Positions 25,081 to 36,868 of a stretch of 64,000 bases of DNA are shown piece by piece (the stretch's first letter is position 1; every line of letters begins with the position of its first letter). The notes under the pieces were generated by a model, which was not told where the DNA came from, searched no databases, and was given only the letters and a program-made list of their open reading frames with translations. The position numbers were made by a program, and so were the translations under genes. The DNA is from Cercis canadensis (Eukaryota; Streptophyta; Magnoliopsida; Fabales; Fabaceae), in contig QAOA01005000.1 of NCBI GenBank assembly GCA_003255065.1, positions 235,442-299,441 of the forward strand, written 5' to 3'.

Positions 25081-25171
<91 letters not shown>
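25062..25171. other. Assembly gap: N run followed by ~91 A
   Basis: Nineteen N (25062-25080) are followed by an uninterrupted poly-A of about 91 bases. This is most simply an assembly or read-end artefact at a homopolymer. Frames crossing it (poly-Phe on the minus strand) are meaningless. Confidence 0.9.
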
Positions 25172-25174
<3 letters not shown>

Positions 25175-27867
25175 AATTTATAGGTAAAGTATCTCTATGA
25201 CAAGTCTCAAAGATATTGAAGTTCATATGCCTTGGCCAAAGAGATATGACCCCTGAAAATTTACTTTATTTGAGTACTGAAGCACTACAGAAAAAACCAA
25301 GAAGTATGCTTTTGATCTCAACAGCTCCATGGAGAATCAGTTTGAACTTCTATCCACATGGACAAAAGAAAACCTGTGATATTCGAAGCACAACATTATT
25401 ATACAGGAGGTTACATATAGAAGGAAATGATTATAGCAAAGTGTGAAGACTGACATCAGCATTGGACATAAGTTTTCTAAGCCTTAACCTTGAATCAGTT
25501 TCACTTTCTGTTGCAAAACAATCAGGAACTTGAATCAGGGAGCCTATACATGTACAGAAAGCTTCACACCAAAGCTATACTAACACAGCTCATTGCAGTC
25601 ACAGCAAGAATTCTCTCATCTCCTTGATTATCCATCTAAAAGATCAAACAAAATAAGTATTTCAAGGACAAACTTTACAGTATTATATAGAAAGAGGCGT
25701 ACAGGAGACCTATTGTTAATCCCTGTGTACTCATCTACATTTTCTCACAGGCAGGAAGATGCATATAGATTCTACTTCAAATAATTCAGAAATTAGTCCT
25801 ATATATCATCCAATTTAGAGAGTTTAACAAAAATGATAACAACCAATAAATAAAAACTGAAAAAAAAAAAAATAAGTTTCTTCAGCAAACACATTTCAGT
25901 ACTTAACATGCACATTTAGTGTCACCGGATGATCTGCAGCGGGAGGCTAGCAGAGATGGCTAGCAGCAGTGCATGGAAATCAATGGTAATCTCTGGCGTA
26001 GATTCAGGTGTTATTACCATTAGGGAAGAGAAATATGACTCATTAATAATACAATTGGCTGACTAAACACTAAAATTATGACTCCTACTAACTAATAAAT
26101 ATCAAGATTATTCTAAGGGCTTATATTTGTCATTAATACAAAAATACATAAGGATTTTTACTAGGCTATCTGTATCACATATGACTCAAATTTAGTCAAT
26201 CTAATTCAGTTTTCCATAATAATTTTGGTGCATTCACCAACAAAACTATTATACAAATAACTATGATGGATTAAAATTGTCAGTTCTTACTTTCAAATTT
26301 GCACAAGTTTATTACATGGTATGTGCCTAAGTCTTCCATCAAATCAAACAATCTTCTAAATTAAAAAAAATCCACTAAACTGTTTGGCATACTTGGTACA
26401 ACACAAAATGACCCAGCTAACAATATTTAGTTGAGAGAGATCAAGGGAATATTAGCACCATGGATAATGGAAAATGAAAAATATCTATTGTCACAAGAAA
26501 CAGCCATCATGTTACTTCATTGGAAAAAGACAGGGATGAAGTAAAATATAAGACAAACCCATTATACACATATGCCAGCTTATCTAAAAATTAATATTAA
26601 TCATCTATAAAATGTCAAATTAGTCACAGAGACTAGTTTTTCAATCTAATCACACAGATCAAGCTTCTCCCATCTTGGCTCCACAAATAAATGGTGACAT
26701 TAGAACAAGACTAATTTTGAATCTTAACAACCCTCATAGCTCTCCAGCCAACAAAAATATACCAAACTATAATAGAGTGAGAAAACAAGACAAGTGCTCT
26801 TATTATTTCACTGATTCACCAATGATACATTCATTTGCAAAATTACAGTACTCAAATGCTAAAAAATAGTATTGGAAACATGCCCTACTTGGGAATTTGG
26901 CATTATGAACTTCTGTACAAATAAATCCACAAAAGAACAATGACACTTCTTTAACATTTTACTTTATTTGTACAAGTCATTTCAACTTTATTGGGTTTTA
27001 ACTTGTCAAACAACTGAAATCAGGAGGAATTGCCTTTTTTCTTTTCAGATTTAGTTTAAAAATAAAACAATATGATCCATATAGGATTGATACCATTGTC
27101 ATGACTAATTATACTTCCAAGATTTATCAAAAGTTGGAAGCTCAAATTCAATAGCGGTTTGGTTTTAGAAATGAATAATGAGTGATGAGCAAGATGGATG
27201 CATGCATACACTGAGCAATGACCAGTGACCAGTGACCACTGCAGATGGCTTAGTAATTCCCTCAAAAAGACCGTCTAATTCTTGCTTTGACCACACCCCA
27301 CCCTGCATATGCCTCCACATGCATATATATATGGCTTCTACACTAATAAGAGCAAAAGCTGTACAAACATTCTACCTAACTTATCATCCTCATTATGCTT
27401 GTCCTTTCAAACTTTAAAGTATAGTCTTCTCCTTTTCCTTTTCCCCCTCTTTTACTTCTTTTTCATTTGGAATAAATTCTTTATATATATATTAGAGATG
27501 CGTCGAAATCTATTTTCTAAAATAGCTAGACATCACAACATGTACTACAAAATTGATTTCAATCTCTCCCCTAACCCACTTAAAAATAAAATTTCAAAAG
27601 AAAATAGGAAAACATTTTATTTGGTATAAGTCAAGGAAAAATATTAATGATTTGATATATCGAAGTGGCTAATTCTCACAAATTATACTCACTCACGGAA
27701 ACATATCAGTGTAGAACATTAACTATATGTACAGATCATGCATTCCCCATAAATAATAATCGGTAATTTTCAAGGGTTAAAACTTACTAAACAAACTACT
27801 AAGATAGAGTTTTCCCAATCTCCAGAACAATGAATATGACAAAGGAAACTATATTAAACTAGATACC

Positions 27868-28217
27868 TATATCCTAGCTCAATGATGCAATCAAACAAAG
27901 GAACATGAGAGGCACAAAAATTAGCAATCAAACAGAGGAACATGATGCTGACACTGCTTCCTTCTTCCTTGTTTTAGAAAATGTATATGGGGGGAAGGGT
28001 TCAAGGGTAGAAGAAAGATTACCTAACTCAATATCAAAATTAATACATAAGCCAGATACCCATATCCTAGCTCAAGGACGCAATCAAACAGAGAAACATC
28101 AGAAGCACAAAAATTAGCAATCAAACAGAGGAACATGATGCCGACACTACTTCCTTCTTCCTTGTTTCAGAAAATATATATGGGGAGAAGGGTTCGAGGG
28201 TAGAAGAAAGATTACCT
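27868..28217 (-). repeat. ~155 bp direct repeat, period ~193, with exon-like ends
   Basis: The block from cctatatcctagctcaa (about 27867) to gaagaaagattacct (about 28022) is repeated from cccatatcctagctcaa (about 28060) to 28217 with about 90 percent identity by eye. Read on the minus strand both copies begin with AGGTAATC, which resembles a splice donor. The upper copy follows a GC-rich frame (28212-28424, 70 codons, Ser/Pro-rich) that could be a first exon. The pattern fits a tandem duplication of a 5' intron segment in an old gene or gene fragment within the TIR region. Function unknown. Confidence 0.6.
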
Positions 28218-28587
28218 GGAAGTGGACTGCGGAGCAATGGGTGACGGTGATGGCAATCGGTGTCGGCGATCGACAGTGTCGAGGTTGGGTTCTGAAATGA
28301 AGGGAGGCGGAGGCGAGAGATGCGTAGAGAAGAAAGGAGAGTATTGGGTTTGTGTGGATAGAGGTGAGAAATTTTTAAAAATGTAAAGGGGTATAATAGT
28401 CATTAGTATAGGTTTCCTCTCCAAACCCTCCGATTTGGAGGAACACGGGAGTTAGTCAAAAAAGGATTCCGGGGGTTACAATTTTTCCCCTTGTTTCCTT
28501 TCCTTTTTCAAGTTAGATCTCCTAAACAAAGGAGAGGAGAGTTTTATTCCTCTCCTCTCCCTTCTAAAAAAACTCCCAAACACACTC

Positions 28588-29020
28588 TACAATAAACTAA
28601 ATCATCATGTTTTTCCTTTGTTATTATGCTGCATATATTTTTGTTTTGGAGTAAATTATAAAATCATCAATTCTTCAATATTTTAGCGTATATGCTAAAA
28701 TATTATATTGTCTTGTAATACAATTAACACCAATAATTTTTACTTTACCGTAAGGTTATTGCTTGTCAGAGTTTATTGTACACGTAAATTTACGAATTAA
28801 CAGACAGATATATATATATATATATATGTAAGGAGTTGTTATTTTTATATTTTATTTAATATTTAAATATGATATAGATTAAATTACTCTTAATTAATAT
28901 AAATTTTTTTTAACTTTGACTAAATTTTTTTTATATTAAATAAGGGTAAATATTTCTATATTATATTTAGATATTAAATAGAGTGTGATATTAGTAAAAT
29001 CAAGTGAAAAAATAATGGCT

Positions 29021-29061
<41 letters not shown>

Positions 29062-29913
29062 ACTCATATTTTAATTGTCACCAATTTAATTTGAATATAT
29101 TTCAAGTTGAACCTTTTGTTTTCTTATATTACTGAAACCAACCTCAAAATTTCAACTAATACCTTACCAATTAGGATGACCCTAATTATTTTTCTTGACA
29201 TTTTCCCATAATATTTGATGCCTTCAAGAAGGGGTTGGACAATAATTTCCTATGAGATCACTAGATAGAGAAAAAATAAGTTTTCCTTTGGTACATAAAA
29301 AATTTAAATAAATGACATTTTATGTTAAATTTTTAAAATTAATCTTTATTGATTATCACTAATTAATATGTGATAACCATTAAAAAAACATAAAATTATT
29401 ATTAGTCAAAATACAATTATCATTAAAAAATATAATATGACTATTAATCAGCATGATTATTAATTAACAGTAAATAACCAATAAGTGTTAGCTTAGTGGA
29501 AGTAGATTGAGCTTCAAAACATTCTAGGCCAAAAATTTCGAATTCAAATCCTTTAAGTCACACTTATTGAGAGAGATTTACCGATTATTACTTCTATCCC
29601 AAATAATAATTAGTCTCATATATAAAAAGTATGAAGATATCTTGAGTCTAATTATAAAAAATAATAAAAATAATAATAATAATAATAAATAAATTTATAA
29701 ACTTAACAAAAATTGTGAACTCATCTAAAAATTTGTTTTCAGTCACCGACAATAATGGTCTCAAAAGTCAAGTTATTGAACTAAAATATTGAGGAAAAAT
29801 GGATGAGTGGACTCCTTTAGACCAAAGTGTTTGCAGGGTTTATTATAAGTTGGTTGCAATTTGCATTTGCAAAGCCAATTGGTTTCGCCCAAAATTTTAG
29901 AGGGAGGGAACCA
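28588..29913. other. AT-rich upstream region of the SLP2-like gene
   Basis: Contains (TA)n tracts at about 28809-28827 and 29017-29059, a SINE-like segment near 29478-29695, and otherwise AT-rich sequence with no coding frame. The last ~150 bases should hold the promoter and short leader of the SLP2-like gene, but I see no clear TATA box. Confidence 0.55.
29478..29695 (+). mobile_element. Possible tRNA-derived SINE
   Basis: tagcttagtgg (about 29489) fits an RNA polymerase III A box, and tttcgaattcaaatcc (about 29536) resembles a B box, spaced as in tRNA-derived SINEs. The element ends in an A-rich tail with (aat)n near 29665-29690. No target duplication was identified, so this is tentative. 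Confidence 0.4.
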
Positions 29914-31158
29914 ATGGAAGAGGCCTCGTTGTGCAACGAGATTCCAAGTCTTCTATCATCTTTTGTCGATACATTTGTTGACTTCTCAGTCGGTGGCATC
30001 TTTCTCCTACCGCCGCCGCCGCCGCCGCCGCCGCCCCGACGACTCGTAGAATATCTTGGTCCTGTTTCTGATGGTAACTCTGCCCTTCGTCTTTTGCATT
30101 CTCCGCCACCGTTGCAGACCCGGCTTCCCTCACCGGACCGTCTAATAGCTATCGGCGATCTCCATGGCGACCTTGAAAAATCTAAACAGGCTCTCCGACT
30201 CGCCAATTTGACTGACGCCTCCGATAAATGGATTGGGGGTTCCGCCACCGTGGTCCAGATAGGGGATGTGCTCGATCGGGGCGGCGAAGAGCTCAAGATC
30301 CTCTATTTCCTCGAGAAATTGAAGCGCGAGGCAGCGAAAACTGGTGGGTCAATCGTCACCATGAATGGAAACCACGAGATTATGAACGTGGAGGGCGATT
30401 TCAGGTACGTGACTGAGAAAGCTTTGGATGAATTTAAGGCATGGGGTGATTGGTTTTGCATGGGGAACAAAATGAAGAGTCTTTGTCAAGGTTTGGAAAA
30501 GCCGAAAGATCCATTTGAAGGGCTTCCTTTGTTTTTTCATGGCGTTAAGAAAGAATTTTTTGATGGTTTTAGAGCTAGGATTGCTGCATTGCGCCCTGAT
30601 GGTCCAATTTCGACTCGGTTTTTTTCACAGAATGTGACTGTGTTAGTTGTTGGGGATTCGATTTTCGTTCATGGAGGGTTGTTGCCTGAACATGTTTCTT
30701 ATGGGTTGGAACGGATTAATGAAGAAGTGAGGGATTGGATTAATGGGTTGAGAGGGAGATTCTCACCCGCTTATTGCCGGGGGAGGAATGCTGTGGTTTG
30801 GTTGAGAAAATTTTCAGACGAGTTGGCAAAGAATTGTGATTGTTCAACTCTTGAACATGTTCTCTCTACAGTTCCTGGTGTGAAGAGGATGATCATGGGT
30901 CACACAATTCAAGAGGTTGGAATTAATGGTGTTTGTGATAATAGAGCTATTCGGATTGATGTGGGTATGTCAAAGGGCTGTATAAATGGGTTGCCTGAAG
31001 TTTTGGAGATAAATGAGAAATCAGGGTTGCGGATATTGACATCAAATCCTTTGTATCAGAAGAAGAACAAAACATCTGGCTTGGATATGGGGAAGGAGGA
31101 AGGACTGGGCATGTTGCTTCCAGAACATAGTCCAAAGCAAGTTGAAGTTAAGGGTTAG
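29914..31158 (+). CDS. SLP2: Shewanella-like protein phosphatase 2 (SLP2-type metallophosphoesterase)
   Basis: Intronless gene for a 414-aa PPP-family serine/threonine or tyrosine phosphatase of the bacterial-like SLP group. Metal-binding and catalytic motifs are all present: GDLHGD (81-86), GDVLDRG (117-123), GNHE (152-155), FVHGG (His 253) and MGHT (His 330). A nine-proline run encoded by a CCG repeat (30009-30035) precedes the catalytic domain. I chose the ATG at 29914 rather than the in-frame ATG at 29827: MEEAS...IPSLLSSFVDTFVDFSV matches the N-terminus I know for plant SLP2, and the extra 29 residues look like leader translation. Plant SLP2 has no chloroplast transit peptide, and Arabidopsis SLP2 is reported in the mitochondrial intermembrane space, unlike plastid SLP1. 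Assignment to SLP2 over SLP1 rests on that N-terminus and the lack of an obvious transit peptide. Neighbours suggest no operon-like link. Confidence 0.93.
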   Translation: MEEASLCNEIPSLLSSFVDTFVDFSVGGIFLLPPPPPPPPPRRLVEYLGPVSDGNSALRLLHSPPPLQTRLPSPDRLIAIGDLHGDLEKSKQALRLANLTDASDKWIGGSATVVQIGDVLDRGGEELKILYFLEKLKREAAKTGGSIVTMNGNHEIMNVEGDFRYVTEKALDEFKAWGDWFCMGNKMKSLCQGLEKPKDPFEGLPLFFHGVKKEFFDGFRARIAALRPDGPISTRFFSQNVTVLVVGDSIFVHGGLLPEHVSYGLERINEEVRDWINGLRGRFSPAYCRGRNAVVWLRKFSDELAKNCDCSTLEHVLSTVPGVKRMIMGHTIQEVGINGVCDNRAIRIDVGMSKGCINGLPEVLEINEKSGLRILTSNPLYQKKNKTSGLDMGKEEGLGMLLPEHSPKQVEVKG

Positions 31159-33430
31159 GCTTATTGTTTATTTAACTGTGTTAGTACTAGGAAACACATG
31201 AACTGATGCATTGCTTTCCTGGGAACTAGAGAACAGAAGGGTGAAGGGGTTTGTTTCCTAATCCTTTGTTCTTCTAGTTATTGACCAGGACTTGGAGCTT
31301 TGGGTAATGTCTATAATTCTCGATGAACACATTTCAAATGCTAACTTAGAGCTTCATGGGGATTGATTTAATAGATTCTTAGTTTCATTATAGAATGTGC
31401 TAGATTATTTCTTCCAAATTTGTCTTTGCTTCTCATGGTTGTCATGTGAATTAGTTGTTTTTGTAGATGTGCTTGCAGACTTATTTCATTTTTTGGTTTG
31501 ATTTTCTCCTTCCACAATAGAATGAGTTAATCTCACAATATTCATAGCTAGACACAAGCTTCTGACCTTTTTTAAGGAAGCATAATACTATTAAGCTACA
31601 TGGTTATTAGTTCGCATGGTCTGGTTATATGAAAATTGATGATATTACATAAATGCTTGACATAAATCCTGAAGAGCTTTTTTATTTAGCCCCTATGGCC
31701 CAAGTGGATGGTTAGATTAGTTTATGGTTTAACTTAATAGAATAGTTGATGGAATTGATTGTAGCATCTGAGCAAAGAGGAATGAGGATTTGTTAATAAG
31801 TTCTCAGCTAGTTACTTTTTGATGACTAGTTAGATGTTTGCATTTGACAGATAAATTCCTTAATCTCTATGAAAAAATTTGGTGAACCATTCTTTTGTAA
31901 CCAATTTATTGGCATACTTATTTATTCCTCCATGGCCTTGTTTTGTTGTTTCGTTGGTGTCTGCTCAAGTTTCATTTATTTTAATTCACAGTATTCATCA
32001 TTCCTGTTGGTTTATTATTTTGTTTAAGTATCTTATCCTTGATCTTTTTCTACCTCCTTACACTTTGTCTTTTCCCCCCTTGTTATGCTGTCCACAGTAT
32101 GGTTCATTCTGTTCTGTGATGATCATGAAGATCATGCTTAATAGAGGCATGCTTGGGTGATCCAACCTTTCTTAGACGTGCCTTTGAGGTGTGAAAATGC
32201 ACCTAAGGCACCTTGGATTAATAGGAAAAAGAGAAAAGGAGAAAAGAGAATTAAGAGAAACCCTAATCAATAAGAGTTTAACAATTATGTCTAAAGTGTT
32301 AGTGAGATGATTAGCAAAATAAAATATATATGCAGCCATCTTCCAGGTCCCCAACAAGTTACATCTTCTAATCAGCTGAAATTCATCATATTCTTGTTGA
32401 TACAATTTTGGAAAGGGATTTCCCAGACTAAAATCTGTTTCAAATCCCCTTAAAAGAAGCTAGTATGGTAAAAAGAAAAAAAGCAGCAAAGAGTGCAATC
32501 CTACATTGGACTTGTGAGTTGTGACATGCAAATAGTCAAATGGGTTATAGAATGATCTTTGCAGCCAATACTCACCATATGAGAAAGAAGGGGGTTTGCT
32601 AGAGATCCTCCTATAATTTTAAATACAATGGGAACTAGATAAATGGCTTATTGATTCAAATAATAATGTTTTGTAAACAAAATATCTCAATACCAATGTT
32701 TCAAAACAATTTACCTCAATACCGACCTTTTGAATATTTTAATATCATGTAGTACGGGGTCAAATGCGCCATTTGACCATGGCGCCTCTCCATTGGTGAC
32801 GCACCCACTTTTGATTCATATGCAACATAGCCTATGCCATCAAGTTCTAGCGCCACCCAACGCGTGGCGTAGAGACCCACTGGCGCCACTCATGCTTATA
32901 CTTCCAACAAATCTTAACCATTAATTGGTGCTATTTCAATTTCATGATTTCCTTCTTGTGCGCATTCTGATGCTTATCAAGTACTTGTGAATTTGCATTT
33001 TAACGAAGGAGGGAAAGCGCCACCGGCACACCCATCACCAGAACCTGGCGACCCCTATCTTCTTGACTGCTGATGAATCTTTAAACCACCATAGACAGAA
33101 CTGAGAGAAGCCACCATTGACGAAGAAGCATTGACAGCTTCTCTTCGCTACTATCTCCATAGCTCTGCAAGTGAGAGAAGCCACCATTGACAGAACTCTC
33201 CACTGCTTCAGGCATTTCCATTATTAATTCAAGGAAATTTGCCAGTGAAAGAAGCTTGTGAAAGCTCTAATATCAAAATTTAAAATTGCATTTATACAGA
33301 AGATTGTGCATTGCTCCTAAAGTAAAAGCAAATTTCAGGAGCAAAAGATATAGGATAGAGAAGAAATTTGATAATTTTTGCAGAGAGAAAAACATAAATT
33401 ACAAAGAGAGAGAGAAAGGGGGGGCACGCC
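31159..33430. other. Intergenic DNA downstream of the SLP2-like gene
   Basis: The first few hundred bases are probably 3' UTR. The rest has no supported gene. Plus frames at 31879-32160 and 32730-32924 have no recognisable domain. Around 32755-33060 there are scattered GC-rich gcgcc/ggcgcc words in otherwise AT-rich DNA, which suggests old repeat sequence, but I cannot name the family. gaagccaccattgac is repeated at about 33107 and 33177. Confidence 0.55.
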
Positions 33431-35191
33431 TAGAGGTGTAAGCCAAATCAGTTAAACAGAACTTGACCGAGGGAGTTGGTCTAGTTTTCGGTTTGGTTTT
33501 CTGAAAAACCTATAAGGTCGCTTTGGTTTTCAGTTTCAATGAAAAAAAATCGAATCGGACCGAGTCTTCCAATACCACATCATTTTGATGAATTTCCAAA
33601 GGGCATAAGTCTCCTCCCTCCTCTGAGTCTCTTGGTCTCTTCTCTTCAAAAATCCCTAACTCTCCTTGATCCTTATTCCATTCTTTGATGATGGCAATGA
33701 TGATAATGAAAGTGGGGAGTTGGAATTTTCACAAAATTCAAAACTTTCTTGATTCCCTGTTTGACTCTCAGAACTTCGAAGTGCCCGAACAAATCCATTG
33801 TCTCCACCAAATTCTCTTCGCAGAGAAACTCATCGCTGAATATCCTTTCCACCTCTATGCTAAAATCATGCACGAACACATGGGTTTTTGCTTTTCTACC
33901 GCTGACGGTGGATTTCTTGCTTCTAGCCAGCACCGCTGTAGTGAATCGTTGATTTGGTATATATGATTTGGTAAATTGTTGATTCCGAGCTTGCACTCAG
34001 AGAACCAAAGGTTCTGTACTGCATTGCAATCGTGCTTGAATTGGGTTTTTTGCTTGTGATAGTAGCTGAGGGTACTCATTGACTTTGGTTGTGAATTGGA
34101 CATCATAGGCTTCAATTCCTGGGTTTGACTCTTCGAATTTGGGGATTCAGTATTCGTTTTTGTCGACAAACACCATGCGGCCTTGGGGATTTATCAATTT
34201 TATGTGCAGAGAAATGGGTGAGTCCGAATTAGGGTAGTAGGTGAGTCTGAAATTCAGTGCAGACCAGAGAAAGGACTAGTGGGTGAGTCCGAAATGAGGA
34301 AATTGGGATTTGGGTTTTGAAGCAAAGTGGTTGTGATGGAGGAGAGCTCAATGGAAGACATGGCTTTCTGAGAAAAGGCACACCACATATCCAGGAAGAG
34401 AAGGCAATTGAAAGAGGTATTCTTCCATTGCTATTATTATTAGCCCCACTATTTTTTTTAAATAATAATAATTATTATTATTATTAGGAAGTTTCTTAGA
34501 TACTTTTAGTATTTATGTAGTATGTTATACTACACAAGAATAACCAATAAATGAATGACATATGTACAAATTAACTGTTTTTAAATTTATTTAAAAAATT
34601 AAATAAATTATATTTTATATATAATAAAATATAAAAATTATGTATGTTTGCCATGTCAGTGTAGTATAGCATACTTACGTAGTATCATAGAATTCCCGTT
34701 ATTATTATTATTAGTGCTCACTAATTTGTTTGGAGCTTAGGAACTATAACCATTTATTCAAGTATATTTCTTCAATCTCATTACAAAACCAGTTGTAGTT
34801 TGTTGTTCCCTTGAAACTAAGACTTCGATGTAAATTGCTTGAACTAACCATTTATTCAAGTATATTTCTTCATACCTCTTTTTGTTTATGCTATAAAGTT
34901 GTTCTTTTGGTATCTTTTTGTAACCTAGTAGATAGTGATTTTAAGGGAAGTGTCCTTGACAGATGTTCAGAGGGATTTTCAAGGAGATTAGCTTCTGGCT
35001 TTCTTCTTGTCTAGACTGGAAAAAGAACTTGTGCAAGTTCTTTGGCAAAATCGACAAAACCGATAAAATTGACTGAATTGGACTGATTCGGTTCGGTTTG
35101 ATTTTTCTTTCAAAATTTTGAAAAATTGAACCGAGGCGGTCTAGTCGGTTTAGGGTGTAAACCGGACCGAACCGCACCGATTATACCCCTA
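33431..35191. mobile_element. Putative hAT-like non-autonomous element
   Basis: The left end TAGAGGTGTAAG and reverse-complemented right end TAGGGGTATAAT match at 9 of 12 positions, and TAGGGGTGTAA-type ends are common in plant hAT MITEs. Sub-terminal ggttcggttt/aaccgaaccg words occur at both ends. Flanks ggcacgcc (33423-33430) and ggcatatc (35192-35199) agree at 5 of 8 positions, which would suit a worn 8-bp duplication. No transposase domain is visible. A short direct repeat (taaccatttattcaagtat) occurs at about 34748 and 34845. Confidence 0.5.
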
Positions 35192-35634
35192 GGCATATCC
35201 TTAAAATAGGGATGCTTTGTAATTTTCAGAAATTCAATGGGTTAAAAAACAAATAATTTACCTCACAATGTATGGTACCCACCTCTGAAGTAGGTCCCAT
35301 TAGAAATAGGGGAGAGAGGAGAGGGAAGGGGCGGTAGGGCCTGGGGGACTGGAGGTTGAGAGGGGATAGAGAAGATGAGGATAGTGGTTTCTTTTAAAAA
35401 AAGGGTGGCGTTAGTTGTGAAACGACGCCACCTACTTTTTCTCGACAGCTCATCGTATATGATGGGCACTGCTGCATAGTAAATCCAATTGCCCGTCTAT
35501 TTCAATGACTTATTGTAACAAGTTTTCTAAAATTAAAATTTTACCGTATAGAAATTTTCAAAACTAAAAATTCATCCCAATATTATATGTTAATTGACTA
35601 ATTACTCCAACTTACCACCACAGGATACACTCGC

Positions 35635-36160
35635 TCTCTTTGTAATTGCTCTCTCTCCGTTCATCTCTGCAACTGCCATTGGGTTGTAGGTGGTGGAGAG
35701 AAGCTGGGGACTTGGGTTGTGAAATGACGCCGTTGGCTACAGGTTCATGTGCAGTCGCTGAGTTCGACTCGGATGACATGTCTATCTCTGTTATCAAATT
35801 CTCAACTGAATCTTCAATTGAGTTAGCCTCAGGTGCTAGTTTTATGGACATCCCCACCACTACCCTTTCCACCCACCTTGGTCAAAGAGCCACTGAATTC
35901 ACTGCCGCCACTGCCGAGAATGACAACGACGGCGACTTTGTACAAAAACGATAGTGTCTGAGGTGGTTCATGACCCATTTCTCTCTCTTACCCCAACCTC
36001 CAACCCCCCCCCCCCCCCCNCCCCCCCCCCCCCCCCCCCCCCACCAAGATTCCCCTCTCTCTCTCTCTCTGTTCACCTCTGCAACCACCATTGAGTTGTT
36101 GTAGGTGGTGGAGAGAAGTTGGGACTTGGGTGGTCAAACACGCCATTGGTGGTAGAAGGA
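35635..36160 (+). repeat. Direct repeat flanking a poly-C/N gap
   Basis: ctctctc...gttcacctctgcaac(c/t)...ccatt(g)gagttgt...aggtggtggagagaag at about 35640-35740 recurs at about 36055-36155. Each copy is followed by gggacttggg and an aacacgcc/aatgacgcc word. The second copy begins just after a run of ~37 C containing one N (36005-36042). The duplication may be real, or produced where the assembler bridged the poly-C tract. Confidence 0.75.
36005..36042. other. Poly-C tract with an N (assembly gap)
   Basis: Roughly 14 C, one N at about 36020, then about 22 C. Homopolymers this long are rare in plant DNA, and the N points to a scaffold join. Confidence 0.85.
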
Positions 36161-36492
36161 TGGATTTAGGAATGTTTGAAAGAAGACCGCTTGCGTAAGT
36201 TACCGGCAAAAAAATAAAGACCATCATATCTGCCAACTGGACAATCATATGGTAATAAAGATCATTATGCACTGGTGCCCATCATAGCTGATGGATATTC
36301 TAGACCTGGCCTTCATTGTTATGTCTAGTGAGTTAAATAGTTTCAAAACATTAGTATTAAAGTAAATAATTTGCAAAACATCAATATCGAGTGAAAGAAT
36401 AAAAACATCGGTATTAAAATAAGTAGTTTGCAAAACATCAATATTGAGTTCAATTAGGGAATTACCCCTAAATAGATTCAAGTCTCTGAAAT

Positions 36493-36826
36493 GGAGTTTG
36501 CTATCCATCCTACTTCACTTATATGGGAGGGGTAAAAACCAAAAAAAAGAAATTCACTTGGAGTTTGGAGCATAACGAACTTTTAATTTTGCTACCATAG
36601 GAAAGATCTCGAAAAAATGAAAATAAATGGAGCAATACAGAAAACATGTCAAAAAATTGATAATGTTTTGTTTTGACCTTATTAAATTTAAATTCTGTTA
36701 ACAATTTGAAGATGTGACTCATATTAGGTGACTCAATTTTTCGAGATCTTAGCTCCAAACTCCCTGTAAAAAAAATTCTTGTTTTTACACCACCCATATG
36801 GGTGAAGTAGGATAGAGTCCCCCTCC
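36493..36826. mobile_element. 334 bp miniature inverted-repeat element
   Basis: The left arm (ggag...tatcctacttcac, atggg, ggtaaaaac, gagtttggagc) is mirrored by the right arm running back from 36826. Arms are about 70-80 bp with small indels. The interior is AT-rich without a coding frame. Flanks show only aaat on both sides, so no firm target duplication or superfamily. It lies 42 bp left of the solo LTR at 36869. Confidence 0.75.
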
Positions 36827-36868
36827 AAAATACATGCTAATTGTAGACAACAAAGTTAGGTAAGCTGT

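Larger units (their letters stand above)
23980..28587. mobile_element. 4.6 kb region bounded by terminal inverted repeats, probable non-autonomous DNA transposon
   Basis: The left end GGGTCTGTTTGGGAG (23980) matches the reverse complement of the right end, GAGTGTGTTTGGGAG (28587), at 13 of 15 positions. Both continue inwards with a T-run and then AGGAGAGGA-type purine sequence, with similar aaaggaaagg blocks further in. Outside the ends ttagtttat is also mirrored, so the true terminus may lie some bases out. The inside is AT-rich with no transposase I can recognise, an assembly gap at 25062, and a repeated exon-like block at 27868-28217. No clear target duplication was found, so superfamily is open (hAT, PIF/Harbinger or Mutator). 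The region could also be two separate elements in opposite orientation. Confidence 0.55.
35192..36492. other. Intergenic DNA with a duplicated pyrimidine-rich block
   Basis: No gene supported. The frame at 35646-35954 has some codon-like structure but no domain I know, and it lies in repeated sequence. The main features are the direct repeat and poly-C gap listed separately. A ~60 bp period repeat (ttgcaaaacatcaatat) occurs near 36370 and 36430. Confidence 0.5.

Noticed and set aside
25002..25226. Minus-strand poly-Phe frame
   Set aside because: Produced by the poly-A/N assembly gap.
29827..29913. N-terminal extension of the SLP2-like protein from the ATG at 29827
   Set aside because: The downstream ATG gives the N-terminus known for plant SLP2; the extension is AT-rich leader sequence.
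35882..36272. Gly-rich minus-strand frames
   Set aside because: Produced by the poly-C/N gap.
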